A stretch of 64,000 nucleotides of DNA from Spongiihabitans sp965206355 (GTDB taxonomy: Bacteria; Pseudomonadota; Gammaproteobacteria; Arenicellales; Poriferihabitantaceae): positions 1,488,001-1,552,000 of the forward strand of contig OZ242212.1 of assembly GCA_965206355.1 (NCBI GenBank), read 5' to 3'. The translations under genes and the position numbers were made by a program. The notes under the pieces are model-generated. The model saw nothing but the letters and a program-made list of their open reading frames with translations. It did not search any database and was not told where the DNA came from. Of this stretch, positions 28,008-35,158 are shown in pieces. Position 1 is the first letter of the stretch. The number at the start of each line of letters is the position of its first letter.

Positions 28008-28373
28008 ATGTTAATGCTTACAGGAATAGTTGTTCTTGCGATTTTGTGGTTTGGTATCGCTCTGCCGCTGGCGTGGTTGTACGGAAAATGGAAATTCAGA
28101 AATTGGAACACCATGACCAAATGGGAGCAAAGAGAGCTTATCGGTCTTCCTGCCGTATCAGCAGAAGAACTGGAAGCATTGCTAAAATCTGCAGAGGCTG
28201 ACCGCTTGGAACATAAACGCTGGGAAGCTAAATGGCTGGAAGAACGCATGGAAACCAGACGCTTGAAATCTGAACGCCGTCGGGAGGCTAAACAACGTGT
28301 GAAGATGGAACGCTGGCAAGTTATAGCGCGTGAGACGGCACGGCGCGCCCAATTAAAGGATGTAAAAGCATAA
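28008..28373 (+). CDS. Small membrane protein with charged C-terminal helix, paralogue 2
   Basis: A 121-residue paralogue of the preceding small gene. One transmembrane segment (about residues 4-24, including I-V-V-L-A-I-L-W-F-G-I-A-L-P-L) precedes an Arg/Lys/Glu-rich helix. The final 40 residues are nearly the same as in paralogue 1 while the middle (about 30-80) is quite different. This copy directly follows intact phage E' on the opposite strand. Function unknown. Confidence 0.6.
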   Translation: MLMLTGIVVLAILWFGIALPLAWLYGKWKFRNWNTMTKWEQRELIGLPAVSAEELEALLKSAEADRLEHKRWEAKWLEERMETRRLKSERRREAKQRVKMERWQVIARETARRAQLKDVKA

Positions 28374-28388
28374 AAAAGGTTCCACACG

Positions 28389-28499
28389 CTATTCTTGCCC
28401 AGCCAGCCTTGCCCACGCCTCAAGCTCCTCACAATCCAGTTCAGACAAATCCGATAACGACCAGTGAAAGGTCGTGGCAACAGTGGCCATCAAAGGCAT
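28389..28499 (-). CDS. P2 gpE'-like (GpE family) tail protein, made by -1 frameshift from E
   Basis: The 36 codons from the ATG at 28499 include T-F-H-W-S-L-S-D-L-S-E-L and L-E-A-W-A-R-L-A, the pattern of the short GpE/E' family. In P2 this frame is translated as an extension of E after -1 slippage. Here too the frame is reached from E through the slippery site at 28520-28526. The tail-assembly chaperone pair normally precedes the tape-measure gene, as it does here. Confidence 0.65.
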   Translation of the reverse strand: MPLMATVATTFHWSLSDLSELDCEELEAWARLAGQE

Positions 28500-28759
28500 C
28501 AGTCTGTTGCCGTCACGCCTAAAAAACCCATAATCACCTGCTCAAGGGCGGCAATATCTACTGGATCAATCTCGTCAATTAGGTCAGGTGATTGTTCTGA
28601 CAGATGACACAACAGCGTATCCAACACCGCCCCTTCGTTTAACTCCCTGACCGCCTCGTTTATTCCGATGGTTGGAAGGGCTATAATGTGTTGGATGTTT
28701 CGGCCTTTCACCACTTCAGAATCAATTATTCCAAGCGCTTCGCTCATCAGCCTGATCAT
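28499..28759 (-). CDS. P2 gpE / Mu gp41-like tail assembly chaperone
   Basis: The 86 residues end with L-C-H-L-S-E-Q-S-P-D-L-I-D, then D-I-A-A-L-E-Q-V-I-M-G-F-L, matching the C-terminal half of phage tail assembly chaperones (E/41/14 type). The N-terminal half is short and may be truncated by the neighbouring IS1595 fragment. The stop overlaps the E' ATG by one base. Isolated from other phage genes, it is a relic, although both frames are still open. Confidence 0.65.
   Translation of the reverse strand: MIRLMSEALGIIDSEVVKGRNIQHIIALPTIGINEAVRELNEGAVLDTLLCHLSEQSPDLIDEIDPVDIAALEQVIMGFLGVTATD
28520..28526 (-). other. Programmed -1 frameshift site between E and E'
   Basis: On the minus strand the codons GGT TTT TTA contain the heptamer T TTT TTA in the frame needed for tandem slippage. 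After a -1 shift the ribosome reads A-GG CGT GAC and continues in frame into the whole E' sequence. P2 uses the closely similar T TTT TTG at the same place. Confidence 0.65.
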
Positions 28760-28767
28760 ATCAATGG

Positions 28768-28870
28768 CACATCAACGGCATGGAGAATTTGTGGAACCAA
28801 GCCAAGCGGTATATGCGCCAATTCAATGGCGTTCCAAAACCCCAATTCGGGCTGTATTTGAAGGAATGCG
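28768..28870 (+). pseudogene. C-terminal scrap of an IS1595-family (ISXO2-like) transposase
   Basis: In one frame the strand reads W-H-I-N-G-M-E-N-L-W-N-Q-A-K-R, then F-N-G-V-P-K, then L-Y-L-K-E-C, the conserved C-terminal region of IS1595-type transposases. About 34 codons remain; the right side is cut by MITE copy B. Confidence 0.75.
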
Positions 28871-29028
28871 ACCTTTGCACGGAAATGATTTCGCTTTCAG
28901 GCCAGGCAAAAACACACGGAATGAGGGGGTTTATGCTTATAAATGACCGATTGAGACCGTTTTTACCAACAGTAGGCGCTTTTAGGCAACGTAGCGTGCA
29001 GGTGAAATGGCTTCCGTGCAAAGGTCTC
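28870..29028 (+). mobile_element. MITE copy B (about 161-bp class), left tip lost
   Basis: Same family as copy A with an extra 22-24 internal bases (containing GGCGCTTTTAGG). The right end CCGTGCAAAGGTCTC is complete. At the left end the expected GAGACC reads GCGACC, and the first bases continue the IS1595 frame. The flanks show no 5-bp duplication, unlike the other copies, so one end is probably a secondary junction. Confidence 0.75.
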
Positions 29029-29132
29029 TATGTAAATTTAAGAACAATCAAAAAAATTTGAAAAAAAGAATTACGATGACATATTTTTTTTAAAAAGTAC
29101 TGTACAATGGGATTTTTGCATGGAGAGCGAAA

Positions 29133-30599
29133 ATGTTAGGAACAAGGAAAGAGTCGTGTTGTGTGCCATGTTGTTTGCTTTTTTTATTGCTTCCGGCACC
29201 TGCCTTTGCCATTACCGAAACGCAGTTTGTTGAGAGGGTGCTGGCTCAGGATCAACTGCTGGAAGAGGCGCAAATTGGTCTCGATATAAAGCAGATTGAA
29301 CTGGATAGCAGTCGCGATAATTATCAAAACTGGAAAGCAAGCCTGTCTGCCGAACTGGATTATCGTTATCAGGATTTGGGCCGGCATACCAATTCCAATT
29401 ACGCTTATACTAAAAAAGCACAACACTATCCGCAAAAGATTGAGTTGCGCTTTGAAAAACGCTTTTTATCCAATCCGGGTAGTTTGCAAATCGGCGTGAG
29501 TCGGCGTAGAGACAGAACATCGGAGGTGAGATATAAAAAATATCAACATAACAGCGATCATGATTTAGGAGGCGGCGAAACCGGGCAGTATATTGTTTTT
29601 AATTATCCGTTGCTTAAACACGACAGCAATGCGGCATCTCTCAAAACTTACCACAGAAATATTCTGGACTTAAAACGACAGAAGCTATTATTTTATGAAA
29701 TAAAAGAGGATTTTCTAAGCGATCGGTTAACCGATTATCTGTCGTGGGTGTTATATCAGCAACAGGTGTCAATCAATCAGGAGTTCCTGAATAAATTACA
29801 ACATTTGCAACCCAAAGATGAGCAGGAAACGGCACTTCTTAAAAGTGTCGTTTATCAAATTGAAAATCATAATCTGGATACCCAGAGCCGATTACAGGCG
29901 ATTAAGCAAAAGCTGTCTGTTTTATTGGCGGACCAAACAATTTTAACCGAAATAGCTGAGTTCGATTTACACAGGCGCATCCAGCTTATTGAACAAGCGT
30001 TGCCGGATTATTTGCAGGCACATAACCGCACCTTGCATAGAATTAGTTTGGACAGCGAATTAAAACAGATTGACATTGCTTATTACAAAAATCAAAATCT
30101 GCCGATACTGGATGTTACTGCCAAACTTGAAAGCAACCAGAGCAACAGAAACAGTCGCACTAGCACCTATGATGACGATACTATGCATTATGCGGTCGGT
30201 CTGGAATTTAATTATCCATTGGGTGGTAATATAGCTCATCAAGCGAATTTGAGGAAATCTCTGCTCGGCGTTAGAAAACTGGAAATTAGCTATCAGGACA
30301 AACAGCAAGATATTGTAGCAGACATACAACTACTGGCTGCCTTGCTAACATTAGATGAAGATCGGTTGCTTGATGCCATTGATGCGGCAGCACAAAGTAG
30401 CCGTATTGAATATGAAAATTATCAACTCGGTCAAACTTCACTCAGAAATCTTTTGCAAGCCTATAAAGATGAGCGGGTTGCGAAACTAGCACATATAGAT
30501 ATTGTTGCCGCTTACCAGATGAACAGTATCAAATATAATAATTTAGCAGACCGAACTATCCTGTCTTGTCGGGGGCATTTGTCCGCGTGTGATTTCTAA
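29133..30599 (+). CDS. TolC-family outer membrane channel protein
   Basis: 488 residues with an N-terminal signal peptide (L-L-F-L-L-L-P-A-P-A-F-A near 16-27). It is built from long helices with heptad character and alternating amphipathic strands (Q-Y-I-V-F-N-Y-P-L, A-V-G-L-E-F-N-Y-P-L-G-G), the OEP/TolC layout. The conserved Y-x-x-G-Q-T-S-L near the C-terminus (Y-Q-L-G-Q-T-S-L-R-N-L-L) is the efflux-protein repeat motif. No inner-membrane pump or adaptor is adjacent, so the transported substrate is unknown. An AT-rich promoter region lies just upstream, next to MITE B. Confidence 0.82.
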   Translation: MLGTRKESCCVPCCLLFLLLPAPAFAITETQFVERVLAQDQLLEEAQIGLDIKQIELDSSRDNYQNWKASLSAELDYRYQDLGRHTNSNYAYTKKAQHYPQKIELRFEKRFLSNPGSLQIGVSRRRDRTSEVRYKKYQHNSDHDLGGGETGQYIVFNYPLLKHDSNAASLKTYHRNILDLKRQKLLFYEIKEDFLSDRLTDYLSWVLYQQQVSINQEFLNKLQHLQPKDEQETALLKSVVYQIENHNLDTQSRLQAIKQKLSVLLADQTILTEIAEFDLHRRIQLIEQALPDYLQAHNRTLHRISLDSELKQIDIAYYKNQNLPILDVTAKLESNQSNRNSRTSTYDDDTMHYAVGLEFNYPLGGNIAHQANLRKSLLGVRKLEISYQDKQQDIVADIQLLAALLTLDEDRLLDAIDAAAQSSRIEYENYQLGQTSLRNLLQAYKDERVAKLAHIDIVAAYQMNSIKYNNLADRTILSCRGHLSACDF

Positions 30600-30627
30600 T
30601 CGCTGGTTGCGATTTCAGACTGCGATT

Positions 30628-30780
30628 TCAGACTGCGATTTCAGCGGCACCCGCCTCCTGTAAGCGCGAGTAGGCCTTGGGTAGCCGATCAAATACAGTT
30701 ACGTTATGTCCGACCTTGAGCAAATTCGTCGCCATCGGGTTGACCATATTGCCTAAACCAATGAATGCAAGTATTGCCAT
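30628..30780 (-). pseudogene. Truncated 3-hydroxyisobutyrate dehydrogenase-like gene (N-terminal Rossmann piece)
   Basis: From the ATG at 30780 the frame reads M-A-I-L-A-F-I-G-L-G-N-M-V-N-P-M-A-T-N-L, then G-H-N-V-T-V-F-D-R. This is the N-terminal NAD-binding segment of the beta-hydroxyacid dehydrogenase family (normally G-L-G-x-M-G; the second Gly is Val here). Only 50 codons remain of about 295. The 3' end lies in a 13-bp repeat (TGCGATTTCAGAC, three partial copies, 30608-30644). Non-functional. Confidence 0.75.
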
Positions 30781-31382
30781 AATTTGATCCTCTTGTTTGT
30801 TCGTGTTTTCGGTAAGATTCGCCAAAGGAATATAGGCAAGGGAAACAGCAGGAGATGGTGGATGCCAACACAACATTGTCCGCTCAGGCAATCAATTAAG
30901 TCGGGTTTTTCTGCAGATCTTTATCCGAATTTCTTGGGTTGGTATTTTGTAACCGATATGCTAATGTTTTTCGGATCTGAAACCGACAGATTTTGAGTGG
31001 CTGAAAAACGCAGTGGCGCGCAGGGTGATTATTTGATGATTATAAACATTAAGGAGAGACCTTTGCACGGAAGATGATTTTGTTTTCAGGCCAGGCAAAA
31101 ACGCACGGAATGAGGGAGTTTATGCTTATAAATGACCGAGTGAGTACGTTTTTAACGTAGCATGTAAGTGAAATGGCTTTCGTGCAAAGGTCTCAAGGAA
31201 TATGTCGGTAGTAATGTCAATGTAGCCGGTATCGGGTTGCTGCTTCCAACCATTCAGAAATAACCGGTTATGGAAGCCGAAGATTATCTCGACAAAACTA
31301 ATTTTATCCTGTTATATTTCCATCAGGCCAGTCTCAACACTGGATAACTCTGCCATTTTTTAAGAGCTCGGGAGCAAACGAT
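30781..31382. other. Gene-poor stretch upstream of dddP, holding MITE copy C
   Basis: Apart from MITE copy C (31056-31194) no gene is supported. Short open frames here lack similarity to anything I know. The last 190 bases must contain the dddP promoter; an A/G-rich GAGCTCGGGAGC lies just before its start codon. Confidence 0.4.
31056..31194 (+). mobile_element. MITE copy C (139-bp class)
   Basis: Complete copy with both terminal inverted repeats, flanked by the 5-bp duplication AAGGA. Same orientation and size class as copy A. Confidence 0.85.
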
Positions 31383-32687
31383 ATGAGTCGATTCGATAGT
31401 GCACTGCAACGTAGTTTTAACAGGAAGCCAGACAATACCCCAGATGACAATAATCGTATTGAGACGGGACCGAGTCAGTTAGCCTTTGATGAATGGGCGG
31501 CACTGGGTTTACAGCCGCCGGATATGCTAGCACTGCGTCAATATCGCTTTGCAAGAGTGAAAGAGCAGTTGCGTGAGCGTGATTATGCCGGTGTTTTGTT
31601 ATTTGATCCAATCAATATTCGCTATGCCACAGACAGTGCCAATATGCAACTTTGGGTAACGCATAATCAGGCACGATGTTGTTTTATTGCCACAGAGGGA
31701 GCGGTTGTGTTGTTTGATTTCCACAATTGCCAGCATCTGAGTCAGCATCTGCCGTTGATTGACGAGGTGCGTAATATGACCAGTTTTTTCTATTTTCTCG
31801 GTGGCTCAAGATGTGCGGAATTTGCTACAAAGTTTACCGCAGAAATAAATGACCTATTATGCCAGCACGGTGCCGGTAACCGTCGTTTGGCAGTGGATAA
31901 ACTGGAAATAGTCGGGGTGCAGGCATTCGCTGATGCGGGTATTGAGATTATGGACGGAATGGCATTGATGGAAACTGCACGGGAAATAAAAAACTATAAT
32001 GAAATTTGCGCTGTGAAGTGTGCGATTGCCGCTTGTGATGCTACGTTGGTTGAGCTTGAAAATGCCATGCAACCGGGAATCAGCGAGAATGAACTCTGGG
32101 CCTACTTGCATTTTGGCAATATCAAGCGCGGTGGAGACTGGATTGAAAGCCGGATGTTGTCATCGGCAGCAAGAACCAATCCATGGATGGCTGAATGTGG
32201 CCCAAGAGTGATTGAGGAGGGAGATTTAGTAGCGCTTGATACGGACTTGATAGGTGTTTATGGTTATTGCGTTGATCTGTCGCGTACTTGGCTTGTCGGC
32301 GAGCGCAAGGCGACAACCGAGCAAAAACACCTATATCGGGTTGCCTATGAACACATCATGGAAAATATGGAGCTGCTTAAACCGGGATTAACCTTTAAGG
32401 AGCTAACCTTTGGCGGTAATCAACTTGAGCAGAAATATCGTCAGCAACAGTATGGAGTTAAATATCACGGTGTTGGTTTATGCGATGAATATCCAATAAT
32501 TATGTATCCCGAAGAATCGGAAAATGGCTATGATGGCGTGTTGAAAGCGGGTATGACCTTGTGTGTTGAAGCCTATATCGGTGAGGTCGGTGGAAAAGAA
32601 GGTGTCAAACTTGAGAATCAGGTTTTGATAACAGAAACAGGTTATGAGTTACTGACATTTTTTCCATATGACAACAAGTTGCTTTAA
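31383..32687 (+). CDS. dddP: DddP-type DMSP lyase (M24 metallopeptidase fold)
   Basis: DddP cleaves dimethylsulfoniopropionate to dimethyl sulfide and acrylate, using metal in a creatinase/M24 fold. The 434 residues follow DddP from N to C: R-I-E-T-G-P-S-Q-L-A-F near 25, L-L-F-D-P-I-N-I-R-Y-A-T-D-S near 72, N-M-Q-L-W-V-T-H-N near 87. The six metal ligands known from DddP structures are in place: Asp286, Asp288, Asp298, His362, Glu396 and Glu411. The residues proposed for catalysis, Tyr357 and Asp368 (H-G-V-G-L-C-D-E), are also present. An ordinary Xaa-Pro peptidase would not share the N-terminal block. It is monocistronic, with mobile debris upstream; acquisition by transfer is possible. Confidence 0.88.
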   Translation: MSRFDSALQRSFNRKPDNTPDDNNRIETGPSQLAFDEWAALGLQPPDMLALRQYRFARVKEQLRERDYAGVLLFDPINIRYATDSANMQLWVTHNQARCCFIATEGAVVLFDFHNCQHLSQHLPLIDEVRNMTSFFYFLGGSRCAEFATKFTAEINDLLCQHGAGNRRLAVDKLEIVGVQAFADAGIEIMDGMALMETAREIKNYNEICAVKCAIAACDATLVELENAMQPGISENELWAYLHFGNIKRGGDWIESRMLSSAARTNPWMAECGPRVIEEGDLVALDTDLIGVYGYCVDLSRTWLVGERKATTEQKHLYRVAYEHIMENMELLKPGLTFKELTFGGNQLEQKYRQQQYGVKYHGVGLCDEYPIIMYPEESENGYDGVLKAGMTLCVEAYIGEVGGKEGVKLENQVLITETGYELLTFFPYDNKLL

Positions 32688-32823
32688 CGTGTTCGGCTAT
32701 TCGTTCATCTTTACGGGTAAAAATTTATTTTGAGCGGGAGAGCGACATGGGGAGGGGCGGAATCATCCCCGCTAAATACCATTCGGCAGAGCAATCTACC
32801 GCTGTTTTGTTGAATTGTCTTGT

Positions 32824-34314
32824 TTAGTTACGACGCCAGCGATGGAATTTTTCCAGTAGCTTGAGTAGCCATTGCGGTGCGTGGTTTTTCTTCCAGTTTC
32901 CGGCAGCATATTTATTGGCTTCCATCCAAGTTGGGTAGATGTGTGTGGTGGAGAGAATTTTATTCATACCTAAGTCGTGGCGCATCGCCAGTACAAATTC
33001 AGCAATCAAATCGCCGGCGTGTTTGCCGATTATAGTGACGCCAAGAATTTTATCTTTACCCGGTAGCGTCAGTACTTTAATCATTCCACTTGCGTGTCCG
33101 TCAGTTTTTGCACGATCAAGTTCGCTAAGATCGTATTCGGTAACTTCGTATTTTATATTTTGCTGGTTTGCATCCAGTTCGTTTAAGCCGACCCGTGCCA
33201 CCTCCGGATCGGTAAAGGTTGCCCAAGGTAGCACACGGTAATCAATCTTAAATTTTGTGAACGGTCTGAATAAGGCATTGACAGTGGCATACCATGCCTG
33301 ATGAGCTGCCGCATGAGTAAACTGATAGGGACCAACCACATCACCAACGGCATAAATTGTCGGATAGCCTGCCTGTAGATATTGATTGGTTTCAATACTA
33401 TTACGTTGGCTGATGGGGATATTTAAATTTTCCAAACCATAGCCATGCAAATTGGCGGATCGTCCAACGGCGACCAGCATCTGATCAAACTCGATTTCGA
33501 CTATTCCGCTCTTGGCCTGAGCATTGGTATGAGCATCAGATTGATTGGCGGTGTGGTTTGTGCTGTGGCAAATCAGTCGTTTTACCTCGCCCTCAACCAC
33601 GATTTTTTCGGCACGGTAAGCGGTTAGGATGTCAATGCCTTCATTTTTGAATACGGCTGAAATTTGATCGGAAAATTCCCGATCCTCGCGAATCATAATC
33701 TGCGGCAACATCTCCACGATGCTGACCTTGCTACCGAAGCGCGCAAAACACTGTGCTAATTCACAGCCGATTGGGCCGCCGCCTAATATCACCATGCGCC
33801 GGGGAAGTTCGTTCAGATTCCATATCGTTTCCGACGTGTAATAATTGATTTTGTCGATACCTTCAATGGCTGGCACGAAAGGGTAGCCACCCGTGGCGAT
33901 GACAATACTATTCGCTGACAATGTTATGCCATTAACTTTAACACGGTGGGCGGAGGTGATTTCCGCTTTACCTTTAATGACCTCAACACCCAATGCGGTA
34001 TAGCGTTGCTGTGAATCGTGCGGTGCAATGGCATCAATGACCTGCCTTACCCGTTTCATGACATCGGCAAAATCGAATGTTGCCGATGCGTCTTTGATGC
34101 CCAGTTGCTTGGCGTTTTTTAATGTGTGGATGAATTTAGCAGAAGCGATGAGTGATTTTGAAGGTACGCATCCGCTATTGAGGCAATCCCCACCCATATC
34201 ACCTTTTTCGATCAGTATCACTTTGGCTTTAATTGCGGCGGCAATATAGGCAGTAACCAGCCCGCCGCTACCCGCACCGATTACAATCAGGTTAGCATCA
34301 TATTTTCGTCCCAT
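32824..34314 (-). CDS. FAD-dependent pyridine nucleotide-disulfide oxidoreductase (dihydrolipoamide dehydrogenase / MerA-like)
   Basis: 496 residues with the FAD motif G-A-G-S-G-G-L near 13, redox-active cysteines in G-G-D-C-L-N-S-G-C-V-P-S-K near 41-53, a second nucleotide fold I-L-G-G-G-P-I-G-C-E-L, and the dimerisation domain ending T-H-I-Y-P-T-W-M-E. The paired C-terminal cysteines of mercuric reductase are absent, and the C-terminal H-P-T of Lpd is replaced by Y-P-T, so neither name is safe. The start codon follows immediately on the stop of the TVP38-family gene, so the two are co-translated. Such pairs are common and suggest membrane-linked redox work; the substrate is unknown. Confidence 0.88.
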   Translation of the reverse strand: MGRKYDANLIVIGAGSGGLVTAYIAAAIKAKVILIEKGDMGGDCLNSGCVPSKSLIASAKFIHTLKNAKQLGIKDASATFDFADVMKRVRQVIDAIAPHDSQQRYTALGVEVIKGKAEITSAHRVKVNGITLSANSIVIATGGYPFVPAIEGIDKINYYTSETIWNLNELPRRMVILGGGPIGCELAQCFARFGSKVSIVEMLPQIMIREDREFSDQISAVFKNEGIDILTAYRAEKIVVEGEVKRLICHSTNHTANQSDAHTNAQAKSGIVEIEFDQMLVAVGRSANLHGYGLENLNIPISQRNSIETNQYLQAGYPTIYAVGDVVGPYQFTHAAAHQAWYATVNALFRPFTKFKIDYRVLPWATFTDPEVARVGLNELDANQQNIKYEVTEYDLSELDRAKTDGHASGMIKVLTLPGKDKILGVTIIGKHAGDLIAEFVLAMRHDLGMNKILSTTHIYPTWMEANKYAAGNWKKNHAPQWLLKLLEKFHRWRRN

Positions 34315-35007
34315 CTAATTGCGCCTTTTTTTAATGACTTTCCTCACATATTTTAAGGCATATTTTGCCACATAAGGAAATATCGCCAGCAACAGCAAAG
34401 AGACAATCAACTCTGCGGATAACAGCCCTTTAAGAGAGTCAAGTTTGGCAAGTTGTGTTCCAGCGTTGATAAACACCATACTACCCGGTGCCATACCGAG
34501 CAATGAGGCGACGAAATAGGTGGTTGTTTTTATGGAGGTTAATCCCATCAAAAGATTGATTGCAAAGAATGGCAGTACCGGTAGCAAACGCATGGAAAAT
34601 AAATATAGCGCACCTTCTTTACGAAAATTATCACGAATTTTAGTAACGCGGTCGCCCATCTTCGCCTGAACCCAATCGTCAAACAAGTAGCGTGCGACTA
34701 AAAACGCAATAGTTGCGCCAATGCTTGCCGAGATCAGGGCGATGATTGAACCGACAATAAAACCAAATATCGCACCACTGCATAGTGTTAGCACTAATGC
34801 GCCGGGTATAGATGCGGCCGTTACAGCAATATATATTCCTGAAAATATCAAGATGCTCAGCAACGGATTCGCTTCCTTATAGGCGCGTAACTGCGCCAGT
34901 TGCGATTTGATGAATGCAAGATTCAGATATTTTTCCGGCCCAATATAAACCATCAGGCAGAGCAGCAAAAGAATGGCAATGATGAGTATTATTTTGCCTT
35001 TGGACAT
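34315..35007 (-). CDS. TVP38/TMEM64 (DedA-like, YdjX-Z) membrane protein
   Basis: A 230-residue polytopic protein with about five hydrophobic helices. The family core is visible: P-G-A-L-V-L-T-L-C-S-G-A-I-F-G near residue 69, then G-A-T-I-A-F-L-V-A-R-Y, and R-L-L-P-V-L-P-F near 140. Family members have been linked to lipid handling, but this one is untested. It directly precedes the flavoprotein gene with no gap. Confidence 0.88.
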   Translation of the reverse strand: MSKGKIILIIAILLLLCLMVYIGPEKYLNLAFIKSQLAQLRAYKEANPLLSILIFSGIYIAVTAASIPGALVLTLCSGAIFGFIVGSIIALISASIGATIAFLVARYLFDDWVQAKMGDRVTKIRDNFRKEGALYLFSMRLLPVLPFFAINLLMGLTSIKTTTYFVASLLGMAPGSMVFINAGTQLAKLDSLKGLLSAELIVSLLLLAIFPYVAKYALKYVRKVIKKRRN

Positions 35008-35158
35008 AACTACTTACTCGTTATTATTTTGCTTTAGCTAAGACCACACAACGCGACAAAAGTTGCATGGCAGGTTGCTACGGGTTGCTCAAAGCCGAAC
35101 TTAAAAAGCCACGTCCGAGACGACGTACATTCGTGGATGGAGATGCTGCTGGAAATAT

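Larger units (their letters stand above)
27436..28421. repeat. Tandem duplication of the T-start / antisense-ORF / E'-end cassette
   Basis: The T start codon, the extended -10 promoter and the plus-strand gene each occur twice, 492 bases apart (27501 and 27993 for T). The three boundaries share a 14-base motif CTTGCCCA(T/C)GCCTC at 27436, 27928 and 28408: one in T, one at the junction, one in E'. This is what unequal crossing-over at that microhomology would leave. The flanks are nearly identical, whereas the middles of the two genes differ strongly. Confidence 0.85.

Noticed and set aside
31383..32687. Ordinary Xaa-Pro aminopeptidase
   Set aside because: The N-terminal block and the H-G-V-G-L-C-D-E and Y-G-V motifs follow DddP rather than peptidases.
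32824..34314. Mercuric reductase
   Set aside because: The C-terminal cysteine pair and the N-terminal metal-binding domain are absent, and no mer genes are nearby.
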